Source: Lactarius indigo (lineage: Eukaryota > Basidiomycota > Agaricomycetes > Russulales > Russulaceae). From it: a stretch of DNA of 64,000 nucleotides. The position numbers and the translations under genes were made by a program. This document shows, piece after piece, positions 1 through 10,823 of this stretch. The notes beneath the pieces were generated by a model that saw nothing but the letters and a program-made list of their open reading frames with translations, ran no database searches and was not told the DNA's origin. The stretch lies in NCBI GenBank assembly GCA_025766275.1, contig JAFKAC010000012.1:1054001-1118000 (forward strand), in the 5' to 3' direction. Within the stretch, counting starts at the first letter, position 1, and the number at the start of each line of letters is the position of its first letter.

Positions 1-736
1 GCGCTCGGAGGCGGTGTCTTCATAGACGGTCGAGAAGAGCTGTGGGCCCACACGGTGTGATACTGGAGGGTAGACCGGGCGGATTTCTAGAGGCGTGATG
101 TTCAAGGGTGGAAGGGTAGGGGGGTGGGTGGAAGTTACATTGGTGTGAAGCGAGCTGGTCGAGGTGGCCGAGATCGATCGTTTCAAGGGACGTCGTAGGA
201 AGGCGGAGTAGGACGAAGCTGCGTGAAAGGGCAGAGTGAATCACACGCCCCGAGGGTATGCAAACCATTTCGAGCTTACCTACTGACACTGGTGTACCAG
301 GCTCCACGTCCGTTTGAAATAGATCCCGTCTGCTAGTAGGTGTGGGGACATATGACTGTTCGGAAATGGGGGACAATGGTTTGGCCTGGGGCTGCGCCGA
401 AGGTCCGTCCGTCCGAGAGCTAGCCAGCCTGTCAAGCTGCAAAGAGTGATTGCTTATGGTAGAGGATTGTCGGTGAATAGGTGATGGTGCAGGGATGGCT
501 GAGAGAGAGGCAGAGCGACCCAGCCTTGCGCTAGGAGGCCGTTTTGGCATGGGTGGGCTCGCTTGGGATGCGGCCAACGAGCTCTGTAGCCAGTTGATGT
601 GCGAAGGACGACCCTGGCGTCCGTCTGCTTGTGTGTCGTCGCCGGTTTCTCGCAATGGGCTTCGAGTGGGGGTGCGACGAAGAGATGAAGGTCGTTCGAC
701 ATCCAGGCGTGAGGCAGCGGGGAAGAAATGAGCCAT
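1..736 (-). CDS. Ser/Pro-rich disordered protein, 5' part only
   Basis: The N-terminal part of a protein that leaves the window at the left edge. I start it at the ATG complementary to 734-736 (MAHFFPAAS...), because the longer frame begins at a GTG. Exon 1 encodes a low-complexity Ser/Pro/Arg-rich stretch with no recognisable fold and reaches a GT donor near 280-290 (either GTAGGT or GTAAGC a few bases apart). Sequence beyond the donor reads as intron and then further coding that I cannot frame. No family was recognised. The long frame on the opposite strand in the same region is a shadow of the biased composition. Confidence 0.45.
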
Positions 737-1512
737 GAGCCTATCGCACGACACGAGAGCGCTTAGACTTTGGTGAGGACAGCAAAGGGGTGGTGGGTAT
801 GCTATGCTGTGCGCACAGTGCCATCATTATATACTCTGAGGGTGCTGCACCCTGACACGCCCCCGCATGGGATGACGGCCACGAGGCGCTGATGTGGAGT
901 TCATCAATCACCTTCTCAGTCGACCAGGGAATAACGAGAACAGGCGGGTCGGATTGCGCTCGAAGCGTAACTTTGAAAGTGGAGTATTAAGGACTGCGGG
1001 AACAGAGCGACAAGTCGAGCGCACCAGGGAGGGAGTGCAACGGGCCAGTGACACAGTACTCTGGCTATCGTTGCCTACACTTTGACCGGGGTGCGCGGAT
1101 TCAGCACATTTCGATCATCCGGTGTAACGTAGTGCCAGTGGTAAGGAAAACCGTCCATTTACCTCATTTTGGGGCACACAACCTTGGACGACGTAACGGT
1201 GAGGCGAATGCATAGCCTAGTATCACTGGTGCCAGTACTACAACTGGCACTAGCCGGGGCGCACATTTACCACGTTTTGATTCCCATTCGAATGGGACCT
1301 GCATTGAGCGCTAAATTGACTACAAAATAGAGGGACCAGACGCCGCCAGTAGGTGAAATGAGTGAAAGCAACAGAGCAATATGATCCTTAGATTAGACAG
1401 TGAGTGCTGTACATAATCTCCGGCGGGAGTCGAAGTATACAACCGTGCAAATAAAAAGGACGAGGAAGCAGATCAACAACTAAATAACTAAATGATCCTC
1501 GGCAACGGGTAA
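737..1512. other. gene-free stretch
   Basis: About 780 bases between the 5' end of the left-edge gene and the 3' end of the next minus-strand gene. I see no conserved reading frame, RNA gene or repeat. It should hold the promoter of the left-edge gene and the terminator of its neighbour. Confidence 0.5.
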
Positions 1513-2264
1513 CTATTGCTCTTGCTGCTCTTGCGAAGTACCATCGTTCGCCTCTGGGGTGCTGGTAGTGGCTTCAGGCTCGGGACTGGGATCGACAGGT
1601 TTAGTTGCGTAAGCTACTTCATCGTTGCTGGCGTCTGGGGAAGCACCCGTTGACTCTTTCTCATCTTCGACCTGAACGAGGGGTTCCTCGGCGTTTGGTG
1701 ACTCGGGAGTTCTCAAGTCGGGCGAGTCATTCGAAGGCGCTTCAGCAATCGCATCCGATTGAACAATTGGGTCCTCGTCATTGGGCTCAGTAGATGGTTG
1801 GTCGTCTCCCTGTGGGGGCTGGGTTGGGTCATGGGGTGGTGGTGCAACGCTGGGTTCGTCCTCTGGCTTTGCCGGAGATTCCTCAGCCGTGCCCTTGCCG
1901 TCGTCCGTAGAGCTTCCTTCCTTCTTATCCTCCAATTCGACCTCTTTGACCCCACGCGTGACCTCCTTGACGCCAGGGTCAGTCTCGGTGCCCTTGGCCC
2001 GCAGTTCGCCTAGCTCGGACATGCCCTCGCGCTCAAGCGGAGCACGGCGTTTCCGCGAGGACCCCGCGTCCCGCACATCATCACCATCATCATCCTCATC
2101 GCTTAACCTTCGCTTGCGACCTATCGTTGGCGCGTTCGAGGTGGCTGTTGATATATATAAGATCCAGTAAAAATGATAAAGCAGAGGGATGCACCGTCGT
2201 CGCTCCAAGGTCTATCCAGACGTGGGTATATAGAAGATGAGATCCGACGGAGGAGCTTGAACAT
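1513..2264 (-). CDS. acidic, disordered protein with basic cluster (probably nuclear)
   Basis: Two exons, 2195-2264 and 1513-2144, joined over a 50 bp GT-AG intron, give a 233-residue frame with no break. The start is the ATG at 2264 (MFKLLRRISS...); the longer single frame would need a TTG start. After a short hydrophobic/basic N-terminus comes a KRRRL-type basic cluster followed by an acidic run (DEDDDGDD), a second KRR cluster, and then about 150 residues of Pro/Glu/Ser/Thr-rich sequence ending in a Gln/Glu tail. The basic clusters would fit nuclear localisation, which is inference. No domain was recognised. It is divergent from the seryl-tRNA synthetase gene, with 312 bp between the starts. 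Confidence 0.6.
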
Positions 2265-2576
2265 AATGAATGAAGAGATGGGACGGTGTGATAGGGTATA
2301 CTGAGCACGGAGGACCCGTGCAGAACGCGTGAATTAATTTGATTTAATTCCTGAATTTGCGTCCACGTGGTTCACACTCCGACAAACACACAACCACATG
2401 ACTACCACATGTCGGCAGCTCATTATCTTATATAATTAGATAATCAAATTTATCTTATCGATTGACAAGTAGATTATGACTCGGAATGACCGCAACCCGG
2501 AGTTCAATATTACAGTTCAATCACGATCACTTATCTCGTACCGTCAACCATCAACAAAGAAGAAATATACCAAGAA
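2265..2576. promoter_or_regulatory. divergent promoter region
   Basis: 312 bp between two divergent start codons. It contains an AT-rich block around 2425-2460 (TATCTTATATAATTAG...) that stands out from its surroundings and presumably carries promoter elements for the seryl-tRNA synthetase, the acidic protein gene, or both. No specific factor site is claimed. Confidence 0.4.
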
Positions 2577-4317
2577 ATGACATTAGACGTAATCAGCTTC
2601 ATTGACAACAAAGGGGGGAACTCGGAGGCGATACGCGAGTCTCAGCGAAAGCGCGGTCACTCGGTCGAAGTCGTGGATGAAATCATTCAGATGTACCAAG
2701 ACTGGGTCAAGCGTACGTCGTACCAGTCACCTAGAGAGGTTTCTTCTTGCCAAATCTCCCCCCTGACAGTTGACTTTGAGGCTAATGGCTTGAGCAAGCA
2801 ATCGAACTGCGCTACAAAAGCAAATTGGGCTTAAGAAGAAGGCACGCGGGATTGTTCTGAAGCAAGAAATGACAAGCTGAGAACACTCCTTCACAGGCAA
2901 AAGAGAACGCGGACGACCTCCTTGCAGAGAAGAGGGGCATCGATGCACAAATAGACGCGAAGCGGAAAGAGTCGCGTGATGCTGAACTTGCGATGCGTCA
3001 GAAAGCGAGCGCGATTGGCAACATCGTGAATAAAGACGTTCCTGTGAGCCAAACGGAGGTACGTTGTTCGTCGATGCATTTCCCCATTGACGACACACAG
3101 TTTTATCTAGGATGACAACGCTACGCTTAGGACTTGGCACCCGGATGGACCTAACAGTCAAGTAGAGAAGAGGACTGACATCCTGGCGCATCATGAAGTT
3201 TTACTTAGATTAGATGCGATGGACCTCGAACGGGGTGCGTCTCTGTGTCCTGCATGATCCGAATTTTCTTAGCAAACTTTGTAGGTGCCAAGATCGCGGG
3301 TCACCGTGGCTACTTCCTCACAAATGACGGTATCGACCTCAACCAAGCACTCATTTCGTATGGCCTCGATTTTCTGCGCCAGCGCGGATACAAGAAAATT
3401 CAGCCTCCGTTCTTGATGAACAAAGATGTCATGGCGAAGACAGCACAACTGGACCAGTTTGACGAAGAGCTCTACAAGGTGCGCGACATCTCGATCACCC
3501 AGTAACATCTTTGTGACATTGCTTATGCAGGTCATTGGTAGCGACGACGAGAAGTACCTCATTGCCACATCGGAACAGCCCATTTCGGCATTTCACTCGG
3601 ACGAGTGGTTTGAGAACCCAGAGAAACAGCTTCCAATCAAGTATGCGGGTTATTCAACGTGCTTCCGCAAGGAGGCGGGTTCGGCCGGCCGTGACATGTG
3701 GGGAATATTTCGCGTGCACCAGTTTGAGAAAGTCGAGCAGTTCTGCGTTACCGAGCCAGAAAAGTCGTGGGAGATGTTTGATTCGATGGTCGCTGCCTCG
3801 GAGGCGTTCTATCAGAGCCTTGGCATCCCGTATCGTGTCGTGGCAATCGTATCGGGCGCATTGAATCTCGCCGCGTCGCAGAAATACGACCTTGAAGCGT
3901 GGTTCCCATTCCAAGGAGCTTACAAGGAACTCGTTTCGTGCTCGAATTGCACTGACTACCGTGAGTGATCATCGTCGTCAAGCTCCGTATTTCCGTGCTC
4001 ACGCGTCTTTGACAGAAAGCCGAAGACTGGAAGTCCGCTGTGGGCTGAAGAGTAAGGACCAAACCCGGAAAGTCTACGTTCATATGCTCAACGGCACACT
4101 CTGTGCTACTGAGCGCGCTCTGTGCTGTCTAGTCGAGAATTACCAGACCCCCGAGGTATGTCCGGACCAGCTGCTGTAAGGGTCTTCACTGACTGTCGCT
4201 TGTAGGGTTTACGGATCCCAGAGGTTCTCCGGCCGTATATGCAAGGCCGCGACTTTCCTTCCTTGGGTGAAGGAACTACCAAAAAGCTTGCAGCGCAAAC
4301 AAGGGTTGAGGATGTAG
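2577..4317 (+). CDS. SES1: cytosolic serine--tRNA ligase (two extra bases in the sequence)
   Basis: Charges tRNA-Ser in the cytosol (class II aminoacyl-tRNA synthetase). Eight exons: 2577-2712, 2770-2841, 2897-3058, 3111-3234, 3285-3478, 3531-3960, 4016-4155, 4206-4317. The N-terminal helical arm ([15 protein letters not shown]...), class II motif 2 ([24 protein letters not shown]) and motif 3 region ([19 protein letters not shown]) are plain. Two single extra bases break the frame: T at 2808 after AAC, and C at 4257 after TTT, just before LPWVKELP. Without them the exons close to 455 residues, a normal length. Intron 2 appears to use GC-AG (GCACGC at 2842). I read the gene as functional and the breaks as sequence artefacts (see findings). 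A genuine pseudogene is the alternative. Confidence 0.9.
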
Positions 4318-5142
4318 GTGTGAAAGGTATCCGGCGTTTAATGTGCGAGTACTCGCTTAGAAGTTTTTTAATGTACCCAATCTTTATCGGGGCCTTACAA
4401 CCGAGGCTATGAAAAAAAAATTCAAAAGAGGGCCCCAAGACGTGTTCAATAGTATTGTAACGGAGAGAAAAACGTTGCTCAATGGTCCAATGGAAAGGAA
4501 ATTCCCTGATACCGGCCTCCAGGAGAAAATATGCTCGCTCACTGAAGGAACTCTCCCCGTTCTGTAGAATGCCGTCTCAGAGTAACAAGCTTTACAAGCC
4601 AGTGCCAGAAACGAGCTATCATGCAGAACAAGGGATGAGTCCCTTTCGGAAGGCACAGTCTCTCCACGGGAGAAAGGGGGACACCAGGGAACATAGTGTG
4701 TCAAAGCGAAGGAGGAAAAGGGTGTACAGTTGATCCACAGATTGCACTGGCAGTCACCAGGCCCGAGTCAGTGCATATTATAATCCCCGCCGCGGAGTCC
4801 ATAATTCCGCATGGCATACTCACCCTATTTTGGGCCGATTCCCCCAAAATGCCTGTGCCTGGTCGTACAGATACAGTAGTAAGTAGCTCTCACAGACGAC
4901 TGCCAGATTGTCATCCGGAGTACGAGGAACATGCAATTCTAGGTACCGTCTTGACAAATATAGGGATAATGAAGGTTATATTGGTCTACCCGAACTCTCG
5001 TTGGTAGCCTGTCTCATCATCTGTCTCATATAACACGAGTTCTTGCTGCGATCACCAACCATTCAGACGCCCCGAGTCACACCCCCATACGCAACGTAGT
5101 CGTGCGTACGAATCGTACTCCGGATGAGGACATGCGCAGCCC
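4318..5142. other. gene-free stretch
   Basis: About 820 bases downstream of the seryl-tRNA synthetase. Short frames only, with no conserved motif. It should include the 3' UTR of the synthetase. Confidence 0.45.
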
Positions 5143-6141
5143 TCAACATGACAAGTCTTGGGTCCGCAGTCTGAGAGCGCTGGCTGCTTGCCTTTGCCCT
5201 TTGCTCGGCCATGCGCAAGAACAGACGATGTAGGCGCCCATTGCTTCTGCTTTTGTCTTTGCTGCTGTCATCGTCCTTGATTTCAGCGTCACTTTCGAAG
5301 TGGGTCTTGGCTCACGTTGCTCCCCGTGGATTTCCACCGCGTGCGTCTCCTCCACCTCAGGAGGTGATAGCCACCCGCCTACGCGAGCCGTGGGGCATGG
5401 CCACTCGCGATGTCTTTGACGACGAATTGAACCTGCTGCGTGGGAAGGCCTGGGCGCTGTGCGGTTTTGATGTGAGACTCTGAGTGGGACCACGATGTAG
5501 GTTTCCGGGCTGAAGAGGAAAAGGGTTTCAATTCGTTCGTGGAGTAACGTCCGCCAGCCAGTCTAGAGAAATCGAAAAACAAGACCAAAGAGGAAAGACG
5601 ACGAGTGACTCACCGTTTTTGATGCCACAGTCATTCTCATCGTTGGTAACTCGTTCGATCACCGCAGTGGATTTCGGGATCACCGGCAGGTCGGCTTCTT
5701 TGTCGAGAGAAATAAAATGGAACGCAATTTAGCGATGTGGCCTTTTAAGGTTCAGTCTTCTAACCTAGTCTGGGTGGACGTCTTCGTGGATTCGCTCGGA
5801 AGATGTGAGCTGTCGCACTGCGCCACACTGAATGTCCATCTCCACCACGCCGTCAAAGTCGTCAATTGCATCCGACGGTGTGGCGATCCAGATCCGGATG
5901 CAGCGGCGTCGTTGGTGGTACTACTAGCGGCGCCAACGATGTCCTGGGACATTGATTGCGGTCTTTCATCTTTTTTGGCGTCTGATCGGTGACTGATGAT
6001 CCATGGCTGGTTGAGCTCCCGGTCAAAAGTCACCCTGAGCTTCTCGCTACGCATCATCGAGTTGACGACCCCGAGGAAGTTTCTCGTATGCGTCCAATTT
6101 GTTCGTCGGCTCCTTACATGAAAGGCGGCTAGCCGCGCCAT
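5143..6141 (-). CDS. unassigned gene, structure uncertain
   Basis: Several minus-strand frames look coding but switch frame. An N-terminal piece begins at ATG 6141. A middle piece contains DDFDGVVEMD and TSSERIHEDV in another frame. A third piece around 5630-5700 (KSTAVIERVTNDEND) ends at a good GTGAGT donor, and a last piece contains PETYIVVPLRVSH. The order, the donor and the shifts between frames suggest one multi-exon gene, perhaps with the same single-base problems seen elsewhere in the window. I could not join it with confidence and recognise no family. Confidence 0.3.
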
Positions 6142-6786
6142 GCGTTATTGTCGCTGCTACGCTGCTTAGTCTTCACGCTTGTGTCGGGGTGTTCGGAATT
6201 GGGTTGCATCGTGAGGGTGGGGGTAGAAACGGGCGATAAATGGCGCTGGAACCCCGGGCCGTTGCACGTCGTTTTGGCGGCACGTTCATATGAAAGCCCT
6301 GCGCGACCAATTCAGTTGGCCCAAGTCGGCCGCGGGACTCGAGGCCGATCCAAGGTTAGCCACTTCGTTGGTGTTAAATACACACCTGTCACAGATACGA
6401 TAGTTAGTAGCACGTGAGGTGATGGAGACAGTGCAAGCGAGTCAACAAGGAGCAGACTCCCAAGCGTCGTCAACTTGGCTAAGGCGACGAGAGTGTCAAT
6501 GCGCCACACACCCGGTTTTCCTGGGAAGTGTCAACATTCCGTAGTTATGAAGAGATTGTCCAAAGCGTACGTATGCGGCCCTGAGCCAATTACTGCCTAG
6601 TCATCATATTTGGTCGTGAGTATTTCTACACGCGGATTGCTATTACGCTCACCCATCGAAATTGCGGCAAAGCGAGGCTACGTTGCGTGACACAACAATA
6701 TAGCGGCTGCAGAGCGAGTTTAGCCACGAGGTCGGAGTGCGACTGAAGATCGTACACCAGTCACATTTATCAACTACCCTACCTAG
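6142..6786. other. gene-free stretch
   Basis: About 640 bases with only short unsupported frames. It lies between the 3' end of the Crinkler-like gene and the start of the unassigned minus-strand gene. Confidence 0.4.
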
Positions 6787-8734
6787 CTATAGTTTATCTA
6801 GAGTCTTCCTCAAAACCCGCGCATCGTCGGATATTGAAATCATCAAGTCATCAGTCACCCTGCCATCCAGTAACTCCGGGTTCAGTGCTAATGTAGGGTA
6901 AGACGCCTCTCCTACTTTACCACCCCAATCAAAGTCAATCAGCATCATGGAATCTCCTCTGCAGATGATGTTCGCATCCCGCAGGTCACCGTGTACGAGG
7001 TTCTCTGCATGGAAGCTCTCCACGAGATTCACAAGTTCCCTGCTTCCAACGGACTCGGTGGGTCGATTCCGTGATTGAGGTGTCGGGCATTGACATACTC
7101 CATCGCCACGGCGAACCACCCACCAGGGAGTCGTTCGTAACCAAGGATCGATGGCGCGTGACCAGCTTTGGCGCAAAAATGGTGCAAGTCGATCGAGTAT
7201 CGTTGTGCAAACTTTATAAGGAAGAACTCGTCGACACCTGGTCTCTTCGCTTTGTATAAAAAGCGATCGTAAACGCGGTCATCAAGGAGACCACAAATCT
7301 CAAAGGAGAGATAGTCGTCAGGACCACATGAGGTTGCGTACTTGGATACAGATAATTGAGATATCGCTGGATAACGACGGTTCCTCGCAGGGATCTCTGC
7401 AAAAGTGGGATCCTCCAGGCGTTTCCGAGTGAGTTTCTGGGCGTCCTCAAGGATTTGGGCTTGAAGTACAGACGCTGCCGCAAATGCCAAATATAGGGAT
7501 TTGCGGTCACGGCCATCGGAAGCCGATCGGACGCAAGAGAGTGTTGGAGTCAGGCTAACGAGCCTAATCTGATGGTCCACCTGCCAGGAGAGCATAGAAC
7601 GTGATATCACAACCTTGACATATCCGATCGTCAAATAGCCTTGAAATATAAAAGGATCAAACTCACCAACAATTGTCAGGCCTAAGCAAGGTACCCTCCA
7701 TTGCAGAAACGCTCCCTTCGCCAATGCTGCATTCAGATGCGCAACGTAACCCGCGACTTGTACCTGGGGAACTGCGGAGATATCTGTGGGCGAATTTTTG
7801 AATTCAACGACAATTGAGCTTGTGCCACCCACCGCGACGTTGTGGCCGTCCGACACAACAGAACCAATGGCACTCGCAAACATCCGAGGAATTGGTGTGC
7901 CCCGACGTGCGGCGAAGATGCCTCTAAGGAGTTCCAGGCCTTTGTCCCTCCGTTGTGATTCGTTTTCGAAGAATCGAGTCATCTCCGTTGCGAAAGCATC
8001 CACCGCCATCTGCAGCTTTGCTACCTCAATATCAGCAAGCCCAGGAACGTCATCACGACCGTCCATGATGTCCTGAGAAGTGTCCAAAACCCGAGTATAG
8101 GAGAGGGATTGGCGGGATTTGATAGTCTGGTTCTGGGCGGTCATCCAGAATCCTCTCACGAGGATCCCGCTGAAGTTCTACGTAAGTCTGTGATTTTGCG
8201 AGGAACGACGGGTGTTGGTTAGCAACTTTAGTACGCTTGAATTGGGAATGGACGTCTCCTTGTTGAGGAACGGAGCGTTTCTGGAGAATGACTAGGGAAA
8301 CACGATAGAAAGAAGTCGGGGTTAGATATTTTGAGTACGGTGCAGGCGTGGAACGTTCGCAACTCACCAGTGGGAAACTTCACACATACGTGGAGGTGAA
8401 GTTCGTTTGGCTGATCTGGCCATATTTCATCGACGCGTCGAGTCACATCCATCTGGACATTATGACCTGCCCGCAAGTCCTGAATGGCACCCAGATGCGG
8501 TGTGTGGTCTATGTCGACCTAAAATAGGTGCTAATTAGAACAGCAGCCAAGAACTTCGAGGTGACAAACCTTCAGAAGGCGTAGTCTCGCGGCTGCGATA
8601 CCATTCCAAAAGTCGGGTTCTAACTGCTCGTAAATCATATTTCTCAGTTCTTTAATCGTTGCCCCCTTGGAAATGGAAACATAGTCAAGACATTCGTCGC
8701 CTTCGATGAAATAACAGAGTTTGTAATTGGCCAT
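6787..8734 (-). CDS. Crinkler-like effector: ubiquitin-like header, possible REase segment, kinase-like C-terminus
   Basis: Four exons (8570-8734, 8368-8518, 7667-8291, 6787-7613). The start is ATG 8734. The first about 110 residues (MANYKLCYFIEGDE..., then RLRLLKVDIDHT) resemble the ubiquitin-like header of Crinkler-type (CR) proteins. The middle carries SIVVEFKNSP followed by VPQVQVAGYVAHL, which is compatible with the E-x-K and Q helix of a PD-(D/E)xK nuclease fold. The C-terminus is kinase-like: LVHGDLRDANII (catalytic loop type) and LIDFDWGG (DFG-type, with FD). In the family the header is linked to delivery or sorting and the C-terminal domains act as effectors. Function here is inference. 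Four extra bases (8073, 7581, 7073, 7054) interrupt the frame. Without them the exon lengths close to 587 residues. It is divergent from threonine synthase. Confidence 0.7.
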
Positions 8735-8974
8735 CAGAGTGTAGAAAGGACAAAAGGTGGCTGTGGGCGACAACCTTTGGAATGTCATCACCAAACAAAT
8801 CACGTGACCGTCTCTTATTGATGGCAGTGATGTCATCCGTGTCTGACCCAGTCCGCGAAGGATACAAAACGGGCGTTGTGGTCTCTGTCGAAGTCAGTTA
8901 CGTGACCTGCTCGCGATCAAGCTCGCGATCCCAATAAAAATACAGACAGTACCTGTACTTGTCAACGTAGAGCA
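8735..8974. promoter_or_regulatory. divergent promoter region
   Basis: 240 bp between the start codons of the Crinkler-like gene and threonine synthase. It presumably serves both. No defined element was recognised. Confidence 0.35.
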
Positions 8975-10823
8975 ATGAGGTATTTCTCTACCCGCGGGGG
9001 GGACGACCTTCTCAGCTTTGAAGAGGTCAATTGTCTTTTTTTTCTCGGTTGTTTGCCATTCTAAACATCCATGCGGTCCGTCTCAGGCCGTCTTGACAGG
9101 TCTTGCACCTGATGGCGGGCTATATATCCCAGAATACATACCTCCGTTGCCCCAGAACTGGCAAGAAGACTGGAAATCCTACTCTTTCGTCGAACTTTCT
9201 GTGGCCGTCCTCTCGCTATACATTTCCCCGGACGAGCTCTCGAAAGACGAGCTTCGAGCGCTGGTCAATAGATCTTACAGCACATTCCGGCATCCCGACG
9301 TCACACCCGTGACAAAACTCAGCGACAACGAATTTGTGCTAGAGCTCTTCCATGGGCCCACTTTCGCATTCAAGGATGTTGCGCTGCAGCTTCTCGGAAA
9401 TCTCTTCGAATTTTTCTTAGCGAGGAAGAACGCAAGAAAATCGCCAGGAGAGCCGCCGGAAAGGCTGACGGTGGTTGGCGCTACTAGCGGCGACACGGGA
9501 AGGTGCATATCGAGTGGGCTCAATGGGTCACACATTTTGACTTTCCGCGGAGTACAGTGCCGCGATCTATGGCTTGCGAGGGAAAAAGAACCTCTCCATC
9601 TTCATCTTGCATCCCAAGGGCCGGGTCTCACCCGTACAAGAGGCTCAGATGACAACCGTGACTGACTCCAACGTACACAATATCGCTGTGAGGGGTACGT
9701 TTGATGCGTGCCAGGTATGTTGAGCGCGCAATAGAGGCCGATACGCGTCTGAGAACAGTCTTTTAGGACATCGTGAAGGCTCTATTCGCGGACCGGCAAT
9801 TCAACGAGAAGCATCACCTCGGTGCCGTCAACTCCATTAACTGGGCACGCATCCTCGCCCAGACCTGTCTACTACTTTTTGGCCTATTTCCACGTCCGCG
9901 GGCAAATCCCGCATTCCCGGAAGCTTCCGAAATACAATTCGTCGTTCCAACCGGAAACTTTGGGGATATTCTCGCGGGTTATTACGCGAAGCGCATGGGC
10001 CTCCCCACGGGCAAGCTTATCATTGCGACAAATTCAAACGATATCCTCACCCGGTTCTGGCGCAGCGGGCGGTACGAGAAGGTCAATTCGAGTCCCGATG
10101 CAGCACCGGGTAGCTCCGATGGAAGTCAAGCGGAACGGCGGCGTGCAGGCAACACTGAGTCCAGCAATGGACATCCTTGTGTCGAGCAACTTTGAACGCC
10201 TCCTCTGGTATCTTGCCCATGAAGCATCCAGTGCAACTCCCGATGCCACGAGGCGGTCTTCCGCTGGGGCTACGATCGACGCTTGGATGAAAAGTGTGAA
10301 ACGTGATGGGCGCGTTGAAGTTCCCGTCGACGTGCTCGAACTTGCCAGGCGGGACTTCTTGGCGGAACGTGTATCGGACGATCAGGTGAGTCGTGTCGTG
10401 CAAACGACCAGCGACAAGCTTCGACAATGACCCCGCCATAGACTCTGGAAACTATAAAACAATATTTCACTTGGGAACCCTTCATACATAGCAGATCCCC
10501 ATACTGCCGTGGGCCTCTCTGTCGCGCGGATACTCGCTACCAAAAAGTAAGGTTTACTACGGAAGTAGACGCGTCCAGTTTCCTCACTTTACTCTATCAG
10601 CGCGCCATCCATCGTTCAAGTCATACTCTCTACTGCCCATCCTGCCAAGTTTTCCGAGGCCGTCACTAAGGCTCTCGCAACATCACAGAGTTTCAACTTC
10701 GAACAGGACGTACTCCCTCAGGAATTTCGGGGGTTGTTGAAGAAGGAGAGGAGGGTCATTGAAGTAGACGAGCCAAGCGAGGAGCTGGTCAAGAAGGTGA
10801 TTGAAACCAAGGCGAGTTTGTGA
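8975..10823 (+). CDS. THR4: threonine synthase (five extra bases in the sequence)
   Basis: PLP enzyme converting O-phosphohomoserine to threonine, the last step of threonine biosynthesis. Exons 8975-9025, 9087-9502, 9558-9714, 9767-10385, 10442-10546, 10601-10823. The start ATG 8975 gives MRYFSTRGGDD, the standard opening. Visible motifs: GLAPDGGLYIPE, the PLP-lysine segment FHGPTFAFKDVALQLLGN, GATSGDTGS across an intron, VVPTGNFGDILAGYYAKRMG, and LSPAMDILVSSNFERLLWYL. Extra bases break the frame at 9866, 9912, 9919, 10118 and at 10470/10471. Removing one base at each gives 521 residues, with all intron phases consistent. A partial second copy of the last exons lies at 12571-12921. I treat this copy as the functional gene. 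Confidence 0.92.

Noticed and set aside
1759..2170. Plus-strand frames opposite the acidic protein gene
   Set aside because: Mirror of a biased coding sequence. The minus-strand gene has a clean two-exon structure.
7581..8076. CAG|G sites in the Crinkler-like gene as splice acceptors of very short introns
   Set aside because: There is no donor at a workable distance, and the preceding residues fit the family. Treating the G as an extra base closes the frame.
2577..10823. Seryl-tRNA synthetase and threonine synthase as pseudogenes
   Set aside because: Both are broken only by single extra bases that equal synonymous alternatives. All catalytic motifs and splice phases are otherwise intact, and several unrelated housekeeping genes show the same pattern.
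8975..10823. A one-base deletion in threonine synthase near 9900
   Set aside because: It first seemed needed to restore frame, but two doubled bases (CCG+C at 9912 and CCC+G at 9919) explain it without any deletion.
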